From assembly GCF_019112545.1 (NCBI RefSeq), contig NW_025064905.1, positions 62,784 to 126,783 on the forward strand: 64,000 bases of DNA, read 5' to 3'. Positions 10,671 to 23,001 of this stretch are shown piece by piece (position 1 is the first letter of the stretch; the number at the start of each line of letters is the position of its first letter). The notes under the pieces are model-generated. The model was given only the letters and a program-made list of their open reading frames with translations. It ran no database searches and was not told where the DNA came from. The DNA is from Guyanagaster necrorhizus. Lineage: Eukaryota; Basidiomycota; Agaricomycetes; Agaricales; Physalacriaceae. The translations under genes were made by a program, and so were the position numbers.

Positions 10671-13600
10671 TTAATTTAGAGATAGTTCATATTCATGTAT
10701 GGCATCATTGGCATTCATCTGTTTCTCATTAACCCATTGATTAGACTCTGGTTCATACTCTTTTCAGCTGATGAGATAGTCAATTGTCATTGTTGAGTCA
10801 CTCTCTTTTGCACAGATTTTGCATAGTTTATAGTTTAAGACCTGGTTGACTTCATAGTGTTCTTCATTGTTGACAAGGTTGGAGGGTGGAGGTGGAGGCC
10901 ATTCCTGATTCAGAAAGACTGATGCAACATAGGGGGTTAATAATGCCTTGTTAAAGACATTATAGACTTTCCAAGTGGCTAGGAGTTTGATTTTATAAGT
11001 GCTGGCCCCAATTTTAGTTAGGATTTAGAATGGACCAGTGTGCTTATCAGCCAACTTGTGTTTTAGGCACAGGAGATGAAGGTTTGTAGTGTTGAGCTAT
11101 ACTTGGTTGCCAGTGGTATATATATATGCCAGTTGGCAGTGTTTGTTGTATTGGTTTTTCATTGTTGATGTGGTCTTTTTAAGAGCTGTTTTTGTTTTAG
11201 CATGAATCTTGGTCATGGTGATAGTGAAGTCTGTGAATGAGAGGATTGTGGTGCAGTGTCATTCAGTGTGCATAATGTTGGAATGTCATCCATGGTTGAC
11301 AAAGAATAGTGTTTTCCCTATTGCCGAGTAGACCCAATTGTTGTGCTGGAAGGCTGCAAGAGCCAATCATTCCACTCAATCATCCTGTCAGTAGTTAATA
11401 AAGAGGCAGAGGTACTTTTCCACTTCTTGGTTTGCACATTCTGTTTGGCTGTCAGTTTAGAGATGGTATGCAGTGGATGCATTTTGTTTAATGTTTAATA
11501 GTTGATATAGATCATCAAGAAACTTTGAGATGAATTGAGGTCCTCTATCTGAAATGATGACTTGGGGCATGCTCTATTTGGCATAGATCTTATCATGCAA
11601 GATTTTAGCCCACCCTTCAGAAGTTAGTTCAGTGGAACAGGCAATTAGAATGATTGCTTTGGAGAATTGATCAACAATGATGATGATTGCATTATAGCTG
11701 TTACAGTCAGGAAGGCCAGTGATTATGTCCACAGAGATGTGAGTCTATGGCAATGATGGAATCTCATTAGGATGGAGTGGTGCAGCTTGAGCTTGGGTTG
11801 ATGCTTTGCCTCTCTGACAGACTTCACATGCTTTGATATATGTGGTGATATCATTGTTCATCTTTGGCCACCAGTATTTCTATAGTATTAACTCCTTAGT
11901 TTTGGCTATGCTGGGATGTTCAGCCATTATGTGATTATAACAGATGGCAATGATTTTGCCATGTAATCTTTGATCTCAGAGAATATAGATCTGCCCATCA
12001 TAGTGAATGAGTCCCCCCTTCTTTGTCATCTCTCATTTGTAGTTGAGGGATGGGGCCATTTGTTGGTTCCATTTATGACTATCTCGAGTCACACTCTTAA
12101 TGAGTTCATAAATTTCCTCCTCTATCAGCATTATCATGGCCCTGAAATGTTCAGGCTGCAACAGAGTGACTCCCTCATTATCAGTTCCTCCCTGATTATA
12201 GTCTGCCCTTCAGCTAAGAAGATCAGCCTTTTTGTTTGCCATTCTCACCTTGTGATGAAGCATGTATTGGTATTGGCTGAGTTCCATGACCCATCTGGCT
12301 TGACAATAATTAAGCTTCTGAGGCTGTCAGAAATAGTGAAGGTTCTGATGATCCATCCAGATCTCAAAAATTTTGACAGCTCCAACTGGGTAGTGTCTCT
12401 ACTCTTCCAGAGTGAGCATGATGGTGAGTAATTCTTTGTCATAGATTTCATAGTTTCATTCTGTAATGGTGAGTGCCTTCAAGAGGAATGCCACTAGGCA
12501 CTATTTTTTGTCTTGCTTCTGAGAGAGCATAGCACCAATGGCTCCTTCACTGGAGTCAGTTTCTACCCAGAATCTCTCTTTCTGGGTGGAAATAGCAAGT
12601 ACAACATCTTTAGCCAGTCATCATTTGAGATCATCAAAGGTGGCTTGTTGAGAGGCTCCTCAGATCCAGGAGGCATTGTCAGTTAATTGTGTCATGGGTC
12701 AAATGATCTTGCTGTAGTCCTGGATAAAGCATCAGTAGAAGTTTGTGAATCTGAGGAATGACTGTAGTTCTTTCTTCTCGACTGGCTCCAGCCACTCCAT
12801 CACTCCTGCTACCTTAATTGGGTCTATCTGAATGCTTCCTTCACTAATAATGACTCCAAGGTACTCAGTTTCAAGTACTTTGAACTCACACTTTTCTGCT
12901 TTGAGAAATAATTTGTGCTTCCTCATGAGGGCAAGGACCTGTCATACTAGCTTTCTATGCTCCTTCTTTGTCTTAGACATGATTAAAATGTCATTGAGGT
13001 AAATGGTAACCTTTTCAGTAGTGATGAGGTTCTTGAAAATGTTGTTCATCATCCATTAAAAGGTTGCCAGGGAATTAGTCAAGCCAAAAAACATGATCAT
13101 TGGCTTGAACAGCCTCCAATTTGTCCTGAATGCAGCCTTCCATTTATCTCCCTCTTTGATTTGAACATTATTGTAACCCTATTGGATGTCAAGCTTGATG
13201 TAATATTTGGTGCCTCAGAGTTTGTCTATGAGCTCCAAGATTAAGAAAAAGGGGTAGTAATTCTTGATTATCATCTCATTAAGTTTTTGATAGTCTTGGA
13301 CTGGTTGAAGCTTGCCATCCTTCTTTTTGATGAAGAAGAATGGGGAGGCCATCAGGGATTTTGATGGCCAAATTTGCCCACTGGACAAGTTCTCTTTCAG
13401 AAACTTGTCGAGTTTCTGTTGTTCGTTATTGCTAAGAGAGTAGATTTTGCAATCCAAGTTGGTGTTTGTATTTGGGATCAGCTCAATCACATGATCTCAG
13501 GGTTTTGGCTCTGGCAATTCATTGAAACTTTCCTTCTCAAATAGATCTTTGAAGTCCTGGACCTATTCAGGCACTATTTTCTCAAAGGTTTTTTCCTCCT

Positions 13601-14570
13601 TTCCTTTGTTTGCCTTGGCTGCTAGAGTGTTGGCATGATATATGGCACAGATGTGGATTTCTTGCTGAAGGTCAACAGCAAGTATAGTTTCTCCATCCTC
13701 CATTTCCTCATCCTATTGATCCTCTGGATCCTTATCTGATAACTTGAATGGGATTTTCCAGCATCAGCATCTGGCAAATGTAATTCTCCTAGTCTTCCAA
13801 TTGATTAATGGGTTGTGATGTATTAACCAATTGTGACCAAGGAAAATCTCCTTGGTTCCTAGGTCTGTGATGGCTAAATTGATCTGTTCAGAGTGATCTC
13901 TGATTGTTAACCTGAATTCAATGAACTTAGTGATTGAGCCAGCTTGATTTTTGGTTCCATCAGCATTGTAGATTAGGATCAGGGCTGCTGTTGCCCTTGT
14001 TAGAAGGTTGTGCTTATTAATAAAAGCATAGTTGATTAAACTCCTGGTACAGCCACTGTTGATCAGGGCAATTACCACATGGGTTGTCTGAGATATAAGA
14101 GTCTCAATCTGGACTTTAGTGAGTAGATCCCATCCAGAGGTCTTGATTCATCGAATGTATTCATATGATCCATAAAGTTCATCAAGCCATTCCAGGGCTT
14201 ATCATTACTCAGCTTCCTTTATCTCTTTGACCACTTCACTCACTTCTTTGACTCGTGTTCAATGGACCCAGTTATTGAGTATGGCCTTCACTGTTTCTTC
14301 ATTCTTAGCTTCTTTGATGGCCCTCCAGGTCCACTTGGTATCGAATGGTTTGAGCCAAGTTGTGGGGCTCACTGCCCTTATTCAGCCTATAGGTATTTGA
14401 GTCTTTTTCTGTGATTCATTGGTATGTGGAGTAGTAATCTGGGATATATTTGAATGTGTGGTATGAGCAGATATAGGAGTAACTACAGAAGTACTATCAG
14501 TCTGACTAGCAGCTGAGAATTGCACACTGTTAAGTTCTTTGGCCAGCCTAGTGGAATCACTCACTGGCTG
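10671..14570 (-). pseudogene. Gypsy D Pol, decayed
   Basis: Minus strand. The chromodomain and the final codons (ELSLN then stop) are at 10671-10900. The integrase core lies at about 11240-11800 and the HHCC region at 11800-11960. RNase H is near 12290-12600. RT is at 12730-13490, with KLQPVQDYQKLNEM and related motifs. The protease is at 13764-14078, with ALINSGCTRSLINYAFINKH, where the catalytic Asp of DSG has become Asn. Frames are broken by many transitions. It is colinear with the Pol of B. Confidence 0.88.
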
Positions 14571-17500
14571 ACTACATCTTTTACTTCCTCCACCTTGGTT
14601 TCTGTGCCTAGTTATTCTTCCTCTTTCTGCAAGTCAGTGATCTGAGCTTGAATGTCTTCTCAGGTCCTTTTCTTCTTTAGGCAGTCCTTCACCATATGGC
14701 TCTTTTGCCCACAGTTGAAGCACTTGTCTTCTTTCTTTATTCAGTCTATATCCATTGGCTTTCCTATCTCAGTATAAGTCATTCTCATTCCAGTTTTCTG
14801 CACTCTATAGGCAGAGGCCATAGAGGGTCCCAATGATTTTCTGGCAGTTGTCCCTAATGACTTGCTTGGAGTTAGTAGTGTTGACTTTTTTATGTAGTCT
14901 TGCAGTGTTGCTGACTCTGCTTTCTGCCTTTGTCACTCCTTGTACATCTCAATGATCCATTCCTTCCACTCATCATAGCTGTTTGGCATGAGGGCTCAGA
15001 TGCTGATTGTGGAGATCATTGTGATGTAAGAGAAGGGGACCTCTTGCTTGAGGGCCTCAATTATCCTTCCATCATTTGCAGTGTCATCTCTTATTTCAGT
15101 GAGCTTGGCTAATCATTCTAGCTTGTCAAAGTAGTCCATGACCACTTTGTCAGCCATCTTATACTCCTTGATCTTCTGTTTATATACTTCTTATACAGCA
15201 GGATCAATGAATTTATCATAGAGCATCTGCTTAAAGATAGGCCACAAGGGGTATTGATAGTGCTCCCGAGTTGATGATCAGAAGTTTGGGAAAATGAGAA
15301 TCCACCACATTTTGGTCTTCTCTTTAAGATAGGAGGCAGCAAAGATGACTTTGTTTATATTGGTTTCTAAGTACCCAATATAGACTTTGAAGTACTGTTT
15401 GCAGTCTATGAGGAAGTGATCAATATTGTTGGATGCTCCTTTAAAGGGGCAGAGTTTCTGTAAAAGGTCTGAGCAGTATTGAAGGATAGTAGCATCATGA
15501 GGTAATGCACCCATCAGATTGGGCCAGTCAGAGAATGGAGGTCACTGCTATTCTTGTGGTGGCCTAGAGAAGGAATGAAGTGAGTTGTCATCTGCTACTG
15601 GACTCCCTCAGAGTGGCTCTTCTTTTTGGACTATGACCTTATTCCATATGGTGAACCTGAGTTGTACTGCTTCAGGGTCATCTCTGATTGGTTCCTTTCT
15701 GGTGCCACTCCCACTTGCCTGGTCGAGAGGAGGCTGGGCTTCTAAAATGCAGCTTCTCTTGCCAGTCTAAGGATTTCAGTAGGAGATCAGTGTCTTTCTG
15801 AGTTGTGATCAAGTGTGTGAAAGCCATGTTGCTGTTGACTGGAATGATAGAGTGGAGTATGAAAATGCACTCCAGATAGAGGATGCTGTATATATGGCTT
15901 GTTTTAGGGTAACAGGTGGTGACTGCAGCATTGGTTGTATTGGTTTTGGCATCTGGTATGCCAATGGCTGATGAACTTGGTCTTCTGGATGCTTCTTGTT
16001 ATATTGGATAGCAGCATAGTTGATTGCCACATGCCTCAGGATTTCTGTTTTTTCATTAGTTGATGACTGCAAATATAATTATCCTATTTGCAATGCCACC
16101 CAGATAGCATTATACCATAAAAAGTTCACCCCTCACAGATACAACTCCTGATATTTCCAAGTCCTCTCCTCCTGTATCACCTTTTCCAATTCTTCTTTAT
16201 TTGTGTCTTCTTGCAAGAAATAAGACAGGCTCCCCCCAGCATGAGGTGGATCACTACTCTTAGTTTCCTTGCCTTCCTCACCCTTGATGCCCTCCTCCTT
16301 GAGAGAGATAACAGGAGGAGCATAGGAACTCTCCTCATTCTCTAGTAGTCAGACTGTTGTTCTGCTGTTCTGGCTGGGTGCTAAGGCCAGCGATGGGGCC
16401 TGAGGTGTTGGGATGGCTGTTATAGGCAGAGGCTGGCTGACTACCAATATGTTCATCATACTAGTTTTCCCCTGTTGCTCTTGCCACCTCCACTTGCTTG
16501 CGATAGAGCTGGACATTTCACTAGTATCTATCATTGAGTAACTGCCCAACCACTCAGCTCTCAAAGAATCCTCAGAGTGTATGGGCAGGAATGTGAGCAG
16601 TCTCAGAGACTCATAGCCTGTAGTGTCTAAGAACAGACTTGTCATCTCTGAATATGGTATCAATGCTGGGAGTTCAGCAGAGAGAGGGATACTGAGAAGT
16701 TGGAGGGGCATGGAGAGGACTCAGGAGCTCTGCCTTCTGCTGCAAGGGTCTCATTTCTCCAGCAGTTCTTGCTCCACTGGCTGGACTCAGTACTCAGCTC
16801 TCTGAAGACTGAGGTAGAGAGGGATATGTCAGCATATACTGAAGCAAGGATGGCAGTGCTCTTGGGCCAGAGTCTATACCAGTTTGAGACATTGGCTCTT
16901 TCAAGTCAGATCCTCTCAACTTCTTGCTGCTCATCCTGATGCTGCTTATCATACCTGGCAGCTTCTTGTCTCCACCTCCTGCTTTCAATGATATGCTTCT
17001 CAAGCTTGCTGCAAACTGGCTGTAGTGTGGTTCACTGTCTTTGTTTTTCCTGTCTAAGGACTTCATCATAGTTGAAAGGGATGTTGGTGTTTCAGGTGGG
17101 AAAGTACCAGTGTATGATCTCGTCTCATACTTCTCTGTCTTGGTGTTTATCATGAAGCTGGTCTGAGGATGTTCTCCTCATCCCACCACTTGTCTCAACT
17201 GAGTGTGGGGGAGTAGAGGTAAGGTTGTGAGACTAGCCTCAAGATGATATCTGGCAGAATCCTGCAGCCAGCTAAGTGGTATTGAGGGCATCTCTGGTAT
17301 GATCAGCAATCCCTCTGGTTCTAGAGGTGGTGGCAGGGTCAGATGAGAGAGACTGCTGAAAGAAGTCTCTCAGGATGTCCTCATCCTCATGGTTAGACAG
17401 AGATTCTGAGACTCATGGATTTTTGAATCCTGAGATGCAAGAGTTGTAGTCTTAGCTAGATTGTCTGAGGGGGTATCAATGTCCTTCTTCTTCCTGAATG

Positions 17501-17796
17501 TCCCTTTGATATGAGCTGCTAGGCCTAGCTTTGTGTAGGAGACTCATTGGAGGCTGGTGGGATGTTCACTAGGATTTAGGGATGTCATGTAGAGGCAAGT
17601 CAGGGGTTACATTTTGTAAGATATGTTGAATATGCTGAAACTCATTATAATATCTGATGGTCCAAGTGGTGATTGAATGGCATCCTCAGCACAGCTGGAT
17701 GATCATCAATAATCCCAACAATGTTCTGACAATAGAAGTGAGGAGTTCAAAGAACTTGTGATTGAAGTTCAGATTCAAGAGGTTGATAAAGAGCAT
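14571..17796 (-). pseudogene. Gypsy D ORF1/Gag, decayed
   Basis: The minus-strand ATG at 17796 starts the ORF1 frame, with KFFELLTSIVRTLLGLLMII as the membrane segment. Further down, the ORF1 frame still shows a charged coiled-coil-like stretch (IPFNYDEVLRQEKQ), matching VPFDYDEAVRQQNQ of B. The Gag capsid part is at 15118-15514 (KTKMWWILIFPNF) and the zinc knuckle near 14690-14740. The Gag stop is at 14571-14573. At the codon where B has an in-frame TGA in Gag (after MYKE) D also has TGA. Confidence 0.86.
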
Positions 17797-17838
17797 TTAG
17801 TTTTCTCCACACTAATAGGCATGAGAAAAGGGAAGGTA

Positions 17839-17852
17839 CAGCTTCGAGCTAA
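17839..17852 (-). other. Primer-binding site of Gypsy D (self-priming type)
   Basis: On the minus strand, one base inside the 5' LTR, the sequence is TTAGCTCGAAGCTG. This is the exact 14-nt reverse complement of CAGCTTCGAGCTAA at 44993-45006 in the B LTR, about 33 nt downstream of its TATA box and so the likely 5' end of the mRNA. Tf1/sushi-type elements prime reverse transcription this way. D keeps the CpG form; other copies show TTAGCTCAAAGCT or TTAGCTTGAAGCT. Confidence 0.7.
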
Positions 17853-17853
17853 T

Positions 17854-18315
17854 TGTTAAATCCAAGCATCACATGAGCAGAAACATGTGATAAATAGAAG
17901 CTACCTTGCACTTCAGGTAGTCATCTGAGTTCACTTGATGTGCTTCTGGATCAGTGTGTCATAAGGCCAAAGAGAATTGGCTTGAAAATAGAATGGTGTG
18001 AATAAACTTTAGCTTGAAGCTGAGTTTTACCAGCAAAAGTGAGCCTCTTAAATACTGTACAAGTCCTGTGCTAAATATACTGTTACTAATTGTGCATTGT
18101 TGGATTCTTTGTGCTCATTGTTCTTGAGCATTATTATCATACATAAAAGGGCAATTGTGTGTTGTCAGACAATACTGTTGCATTAAAAGACAATGACTGA
18201 CTTGGCTCTTTATGATGACTAAGCCTTGTCTCATGATCTTAAGTGCCTGTGTTTAGCACTCTGACTAAGCATAAATAGGGGTCAATCAAGAAAGAAAATA
18301 GAAAAAATCATAACA
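17854..18315 (-). repeat. Gypsy D 5' LTR (462 bp)
   Basis: It starts TGTTAAATCC and ends AATCATAACA on the plus strand, the same length as the left LTR. It is followed directly by the CTGAG target duplication. The hairpin equivalent to that in B is at 17895-17927. Confidence 0.93.
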
Positions 18316-18320
18316 CTGAG
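18316..18320. repeat. Target-site duplication of Gypsy D, right (CTGAG)
   Basis: This is the second copy of the CTGAG pentamer that flanks D. Element C sequence continues from here. Confidence 0.92.
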
Positions 18321-19164
18321 TTTTCATCAGATAATTCAAAAGAGATCTTTTAGCATTTGCATTATGCAAAGATGATTCATCCAGTTTTCTAATTGACCAG
18401 CAGATTATGACATATTAACCAGTCATGTTCTAGGAATACTTCTTTAGTCCTCAGGTCAGTGACAGCTAAATCAATTCTTTTAGAATGATTACTGATTGTA
18501 AGGTGTAACTTGACAAATTCTGTTATTGAGTCAGCTTGATTTTTTGTTCTGTCCATATTGTAAACTAGTATGGGGGCCACTGTTGCCCAGATAGAGAGAT
18601 TGTGTTTGTTGATGAAAGTATAGTTTATAGAGCTACTAATACAGCTGCTATCAATTAACACTGTAACAGCATGAATGGACTGATTGGTGAGGGTCTCAAT
18701 CTGAGCTTTGGTGGTCAAGTCTTGATCTGGAGTTTTGGTCCTTTTGACATATTTCTTTGATTCTCAGAGTTTGTTAAGCCACTCCAGGGCTCAACATCAC
18801 TCTGCCTTCTTCATCTCTTCTATCATTTCATCAATCACTTCTTTAGCCTGAGTTTTGTGTACTCAATTCTTGAGCACTGCTTTAGCCTCTTCTTCTGTTC
18901 TTGCATCTTTGATGACTCACTAAGTCTATTTGGTGTCAAATGGCTTGAGCCATTTCATGAGAGTCTCTCTCTCTGTTTGGCCCATAGGCATTTGAATTTT
19001 GCTTATTGGCAATTCAGTGTGAGTGTGCACAGTAGTAGGAGATTCAGGTATATTTGAATGCACACATAATTTAGGCATAGTAGTACCTACAGAAGTACTA
19101 TTAGTCTGTCCCACAGCTACTGATGACACACTGTTCTGCTTCTTAGCTAGTCCAGTGAAATTGC
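18321..19164 (-). pseudogene. Gypsy C Pol N-terminal part with protease, decayed
   Basis: This minus-strand continuation of the Pol interrupted by D contains the protease (18389-18718: VTVLIDSSCISSSINYTFIN, with the G of the catalytic DSG changed to S; later FLEHDWLICHNLLVN) and the upstream linker (18926-19168, NFTGLAKKQNSVSSVAV, matching STELAKGLNGVSTTAA of B). It is broken by stops and the catalytic motif is damaged. Confidence 0.85.
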
Positions 19165-22100
19165 TCACTGGTCAGCTCTGTCTTTTACCTCTTCAATCTT
19201 TGTTTCTGCACTAAGTTCTTTGGCTTCCTTCTCTAGCTCAGCGATTTGCACTTGAATGTCTTCTCTTATGCACTTCTTCTTCAGGCAATCTCTTGACATG
19301 TGGCTCTTTTGTCTACAGTTGAAGCATTTACCCTCCTTCTTCATTCAATCAATATTTATTGGTTTGTCAGCCTTGATATATATAGTATCAGTTTTAGTCT
19401 TCTATACTCTATATGATGTTGTGCTAGTCGATGATGTGATAGCTTTAGTGGGGCTAGTCTAGTTGCTGGGCTTCAAGTTTTGAGGTTGGCTTGGTTTTTG
19501 ATATTCTTGGAGATTAGACTGCTCTGCCTTCTGCTATTATCTCTCTTTGTATATTCCAATGACCTGTTTCTTTCAGATATTATAGCTCTTTGAGATGTTT
19601 ATTCCAATGTCTGAGATTATCTTGATGTGAGAAGGTGGAGCACCCCATTTAAGCATCTCAATCATCTATCTGTTGTTGTTGATATTATCCTGAATACCAG
19701 TGAGCTTTGCAAGTCATTTCAACTCATCAAAGTACTCAGTAGCCATTTTATTGCCTATTTTATATTTCTTGATTTTTGACTTGTGTATTTCTTGCACTGC
19801 CAGGTTGATAAATTTATCAGTTAACATCTGTTTGAATACCAGCCACAAGATTAATCAGTAGTGTTGTCACATTGTGAAGAAAAAGTTTGAGGAGATTAGG
19901 ATCCACTATGTCTTGGCCTTATCTTTGAGGTATGAGGATGCAAAGATGATGCAGTTCATGTCAGTGCCAAGGAATATAATGTATATCTTGAAATATTGTT
20001 CACAGTCAATTAGAAACCTGTCAATATCATTGAAAGGGTGGAGTTTTTGTAACAGATCAGAGTGGCATTGCAAAATGACAGCATTTTCAGATAATGCCTC
20101 CATCAGGTTGAGCCATTGATCAAATGGTGGATGTCACCATTTGGTTTGCAGCCTGAAGAATGAATGAAGGAAACCATCATCAGTGATGGGACTTCTCAGA
20201 GGTGCTACTTCTTTTCACACAATTACTCCATTTCATATAGTGAATCTCAATTGGATAGTCTCAAGATCATCCTTTACTGATTTCTTTCTGCTTCCTTCAG
20301 CTTTATCTGGTAGCAGTTGTCTATTGAGAAGGTGGCTTCCCTTGTTGGTCTATAGATTTTGAAATCTGATGGGCCAAGTAGTTAGTTGAGGTTGAGATCA
20401 AGAAAGCTGAATTGCTAAAGTTTGAATCAAGAGAGTCAAGTATGAGTATCAGCTTGCCATAGTTCAGATAGACAGAGCTGTATAGACAGCATGTTTCAGT
20501 ACTGTGGATGGGGTCTATGGCATCAGTTCAATATTATACTTGGACTTATACTTTGATAAGTCACCAAGTTGGTCTTCTGGGTGTCTCCTGTTATAAGTTA
20601 AAATAGCATGTTTGATAGTAGAATATTGTAAAATATCCTGCTGTTTGATATCATCTGCATATATATATATTTTTTCCCATGTTGAATGCCAACTATTTGG
20701 TGTCTTTCTATAAAAATGCAATCTCTTCATTGTACAGATTCAAATACTCCTCCTCTCTACTTTATTGGATTTCTTCCACCAGTGCTTCTTCAGCTGTATC
20801 TTCTTCAGCATACTTTTACATCTACCTAAAGGGGACATTCAAGACCTGCTCCTTATCATTTCTGTTCTTGTTACTCTCTTTGGCCTTGCTATCCTTAATG
20901 GAGTAGTTGTCATGCAAGTCATAAGTGAGAGAGATCAGGAGCCAAATTGTTGATAGAAAGCTGATTGTCATTGTTCTGGTTGCTGAGGTCTGACTGAGCA
21001 GAAGACTGCTTGACAGGTCCTGTGCTGATGTTGACATCACTCTGATGGCCACCTCATATTCTGCTTTCCTCTAATTCTCAGCAATATCTGCAGAAGTTTC
21101 AGTAGAACTGGAGATTGAGGAAAAGGGCAGCAATTCTGCTGCTGAGGAATCTTCAGAGTCTTCAGTCAGAGACATGGATGTTGAGAGGGACTCAAAGCCC
21201 TCAGGCATTGAGTACAGAGTTAGTGTGAAAGAGAATGGTATCTATGTTGGCAATACTGGCAGGAGGACTGGATTCTCAGATATCTTAGACAGGGAAATTA
21301 TTACACCATCTGGCTTTGCTAGCAGTAACAGCTTTGGTCAACTCTGCCCATGAGTTGATATTGGCAGGAGTGCTGGACTCTCTAAAGGGAGAGCTGGTCA
21401 TATCTATTTGTAGTCCATACCAACTGAAACTCCCTGAGCCTCAGATGGCCACTTTAAGCTCTTGCTGTCATTGCTTAAACTGACAGTCATGTTGTCCTTT
21501 GTCATAAAGGTCCTATCATTGTGTGAGCTTGGCTTCAGCCCAATTGAGGTCCTCTTCCTCTTCTACTGCCTGAATTTCTTCCTCTGTAAAGTCCTGAGCA
21601 TATCTGTTAATTTCATCCTTGACTGTTGGTCTCTAAGATGTATGTTCTCTTTCTGGCTCCATGTTCTTAGTGTAGAGATCCTTATACCAGAAGGAGGTTG
21701 GGCTGAACTCTGGAGTTATGTATAAGAAGCTATGTCTAGAGTTTGTAAATAAAATGAGTCAAAATCCTAAAGTTATTCAAGTGGCATCAAGAGAGTCCTG
21801 AGTATGGTCTCTAATTCTGTACTTGACTGGTGCAGTGGAAGGGTCAGAGAACAACTGATAGTCATCAAAGAAGTTGTCAGAGATATTCTCATTCTTATAG
21901 TCTGAGACTGGAGAGAAGCCCAGCAGGACCCACAGGTTTCAGAACTCTATAAAGTGTGGATCATTTCTTCTATTAGTGGGCTGAGGTCAAGGAGAGTATT
22001 GGTGTTCTTCTTCTTTCTCAGTACCCCACAAATATGTTCCATTAGATCTAGCTTTAGGTATAGCTCCTGGTGGGAGCTGAAAGGAGTTTTTGACAGAGAG

Positions 22101-22319
22101 AGAGATGTTGTGGAGGGAAAGGTCAGATGTAATATTTTGAAGGATATGTTGGATCTGCTGGAAGGCTTAATAGTGTCTGACTATTCAAGCTGTTACTGAT
22201 TAGCATCTATGACAAAGTTGTATGATCACTAAAAGTCCTAGAAGTATACCAATAATAGCTGCTAAGAGTTTAAAAAAGTCATCTGTGAGATCAGAGGTTG
22301 TTGTCTGAGCAGATGGCAT
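19165..22319 (-). pseudogene. Gypsy C ORF1/Gag, decayed
   Basis: The minus-strand ATG is at 22319 and the ORF1 frame reads SDLTDDFFKLLAAIIGILLG, the membrane segment. The Gag capsid part is at 19906-20103 and nearby (FLIDCEQYFKIYIIFLGTDM). The zinc knuckle is at about 19280-19350 and the Gag stop at 19165-19167. It is heavily decayed, with CpG nearly absent. Confidence 0.84.
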
Positions 22320-22377
22320 TCAGTTTCCTTTATGCTTATTGTGCATAAGAAAAGAGAAGTAGAAGCTTCAAGCTAAT

Positions 22378-22839
22378 TGTTAGATCTAAGTTGCACATAA
22401 TCAAAACATGTGATAAACAGACACTGTATCATATTCATACAGTTATGCCTGAGTCCACTTGTTGTGCTTTATTAACCAGTATATGTCAAAGCTATTTGAC
22501 AAGAGACTCAAGATGAAATAGTGTGAATAAACTTTAGCTTGAAGCTGGGGTTATACCAGTGAGAGCTATCCTACTTATATACTTGTTGGTCAAGATAAAT
22601 ATACTACTACTATTTATTTTGTTCATGTAGGTCATTATGCTCATTGTCTTTGAGCATCATTACTGTCTACAAAAGGTTTGTTATGTGTCATTAAGTATCA
22701 TCATCATGTCAAAAAACAATGACAGACTCAGCTTGTTGTGATGACTAAGCTGGTTCTATGGTCCTAAGTGCTGGTGTAGGTGCTCTGACTAAGCATAAAT
22801 AGAGATTAAATGAAGAAAAAAAGATAAAAAATTATAACA
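22378..22839 (-). repeat. Gypsy C 5' LTR (462 bp)
   Basis: It starts TGTTAGATCTAAG and ends AATTATAACA on the plus strand. It resembles the LTRs of E1, F and G (second subfamily) more than those of A, B and D. It is followed by the second half of another LTR (E1) in plus orientation, so C inserted into that LTR. The flanking pentamer is ATTTA; its partner would be left of the window. Confidence 0.88.
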
Positions 22840-22943
22840 ATTTAATCAATAGATACATACAAGTGAACTCTGATGTGACTGTATAAACTTGATACAGCAT
22901 CAGTTTATCATATATTCTGATCACATATGACTTGAGCTTAACA
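22840..22943 (+). repeat. Gypsy E1 5' LTR remnant (3' end)
   Basis: These are the last 104 bases of a plus-strand LTR ending CTTAACA, then the primer-binding sequence ATTAGCTCAAAGCTTCT. The U5 hairpin is at 22870-22903, with outer stem CTGATG/CATCAG and inner stem CTGTAT/ATACAG. The first part of the LTR was separated by insertion of C. Confidence 0.86.
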
Positions 22944-23001
22944 ATTAGCTCAAAGCTTCTTACTTCTCTTTCTTTACACACACTAGCACATTAGAAACTG
23001 A

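Larger units (their letters stand above)
10176..18315 (-). mobile_element. Gypsy element D, full length, degenerate
   Basis: This is a complete 8.1 kb minus-strand element with two 462 bp LTRs, a 5 bp target duplication, Gag and Pol. It belongs to the same LTR subfamily as A and B. The differences I can see between its two LTRs are overwhelmingly transitions. Where B has CACGTG the left LTR reads CATGTG and the right one CACATG, so each lost a different strand of the same CpG. It inserted into the protease/RT linker of C. Confidence 0.93.
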
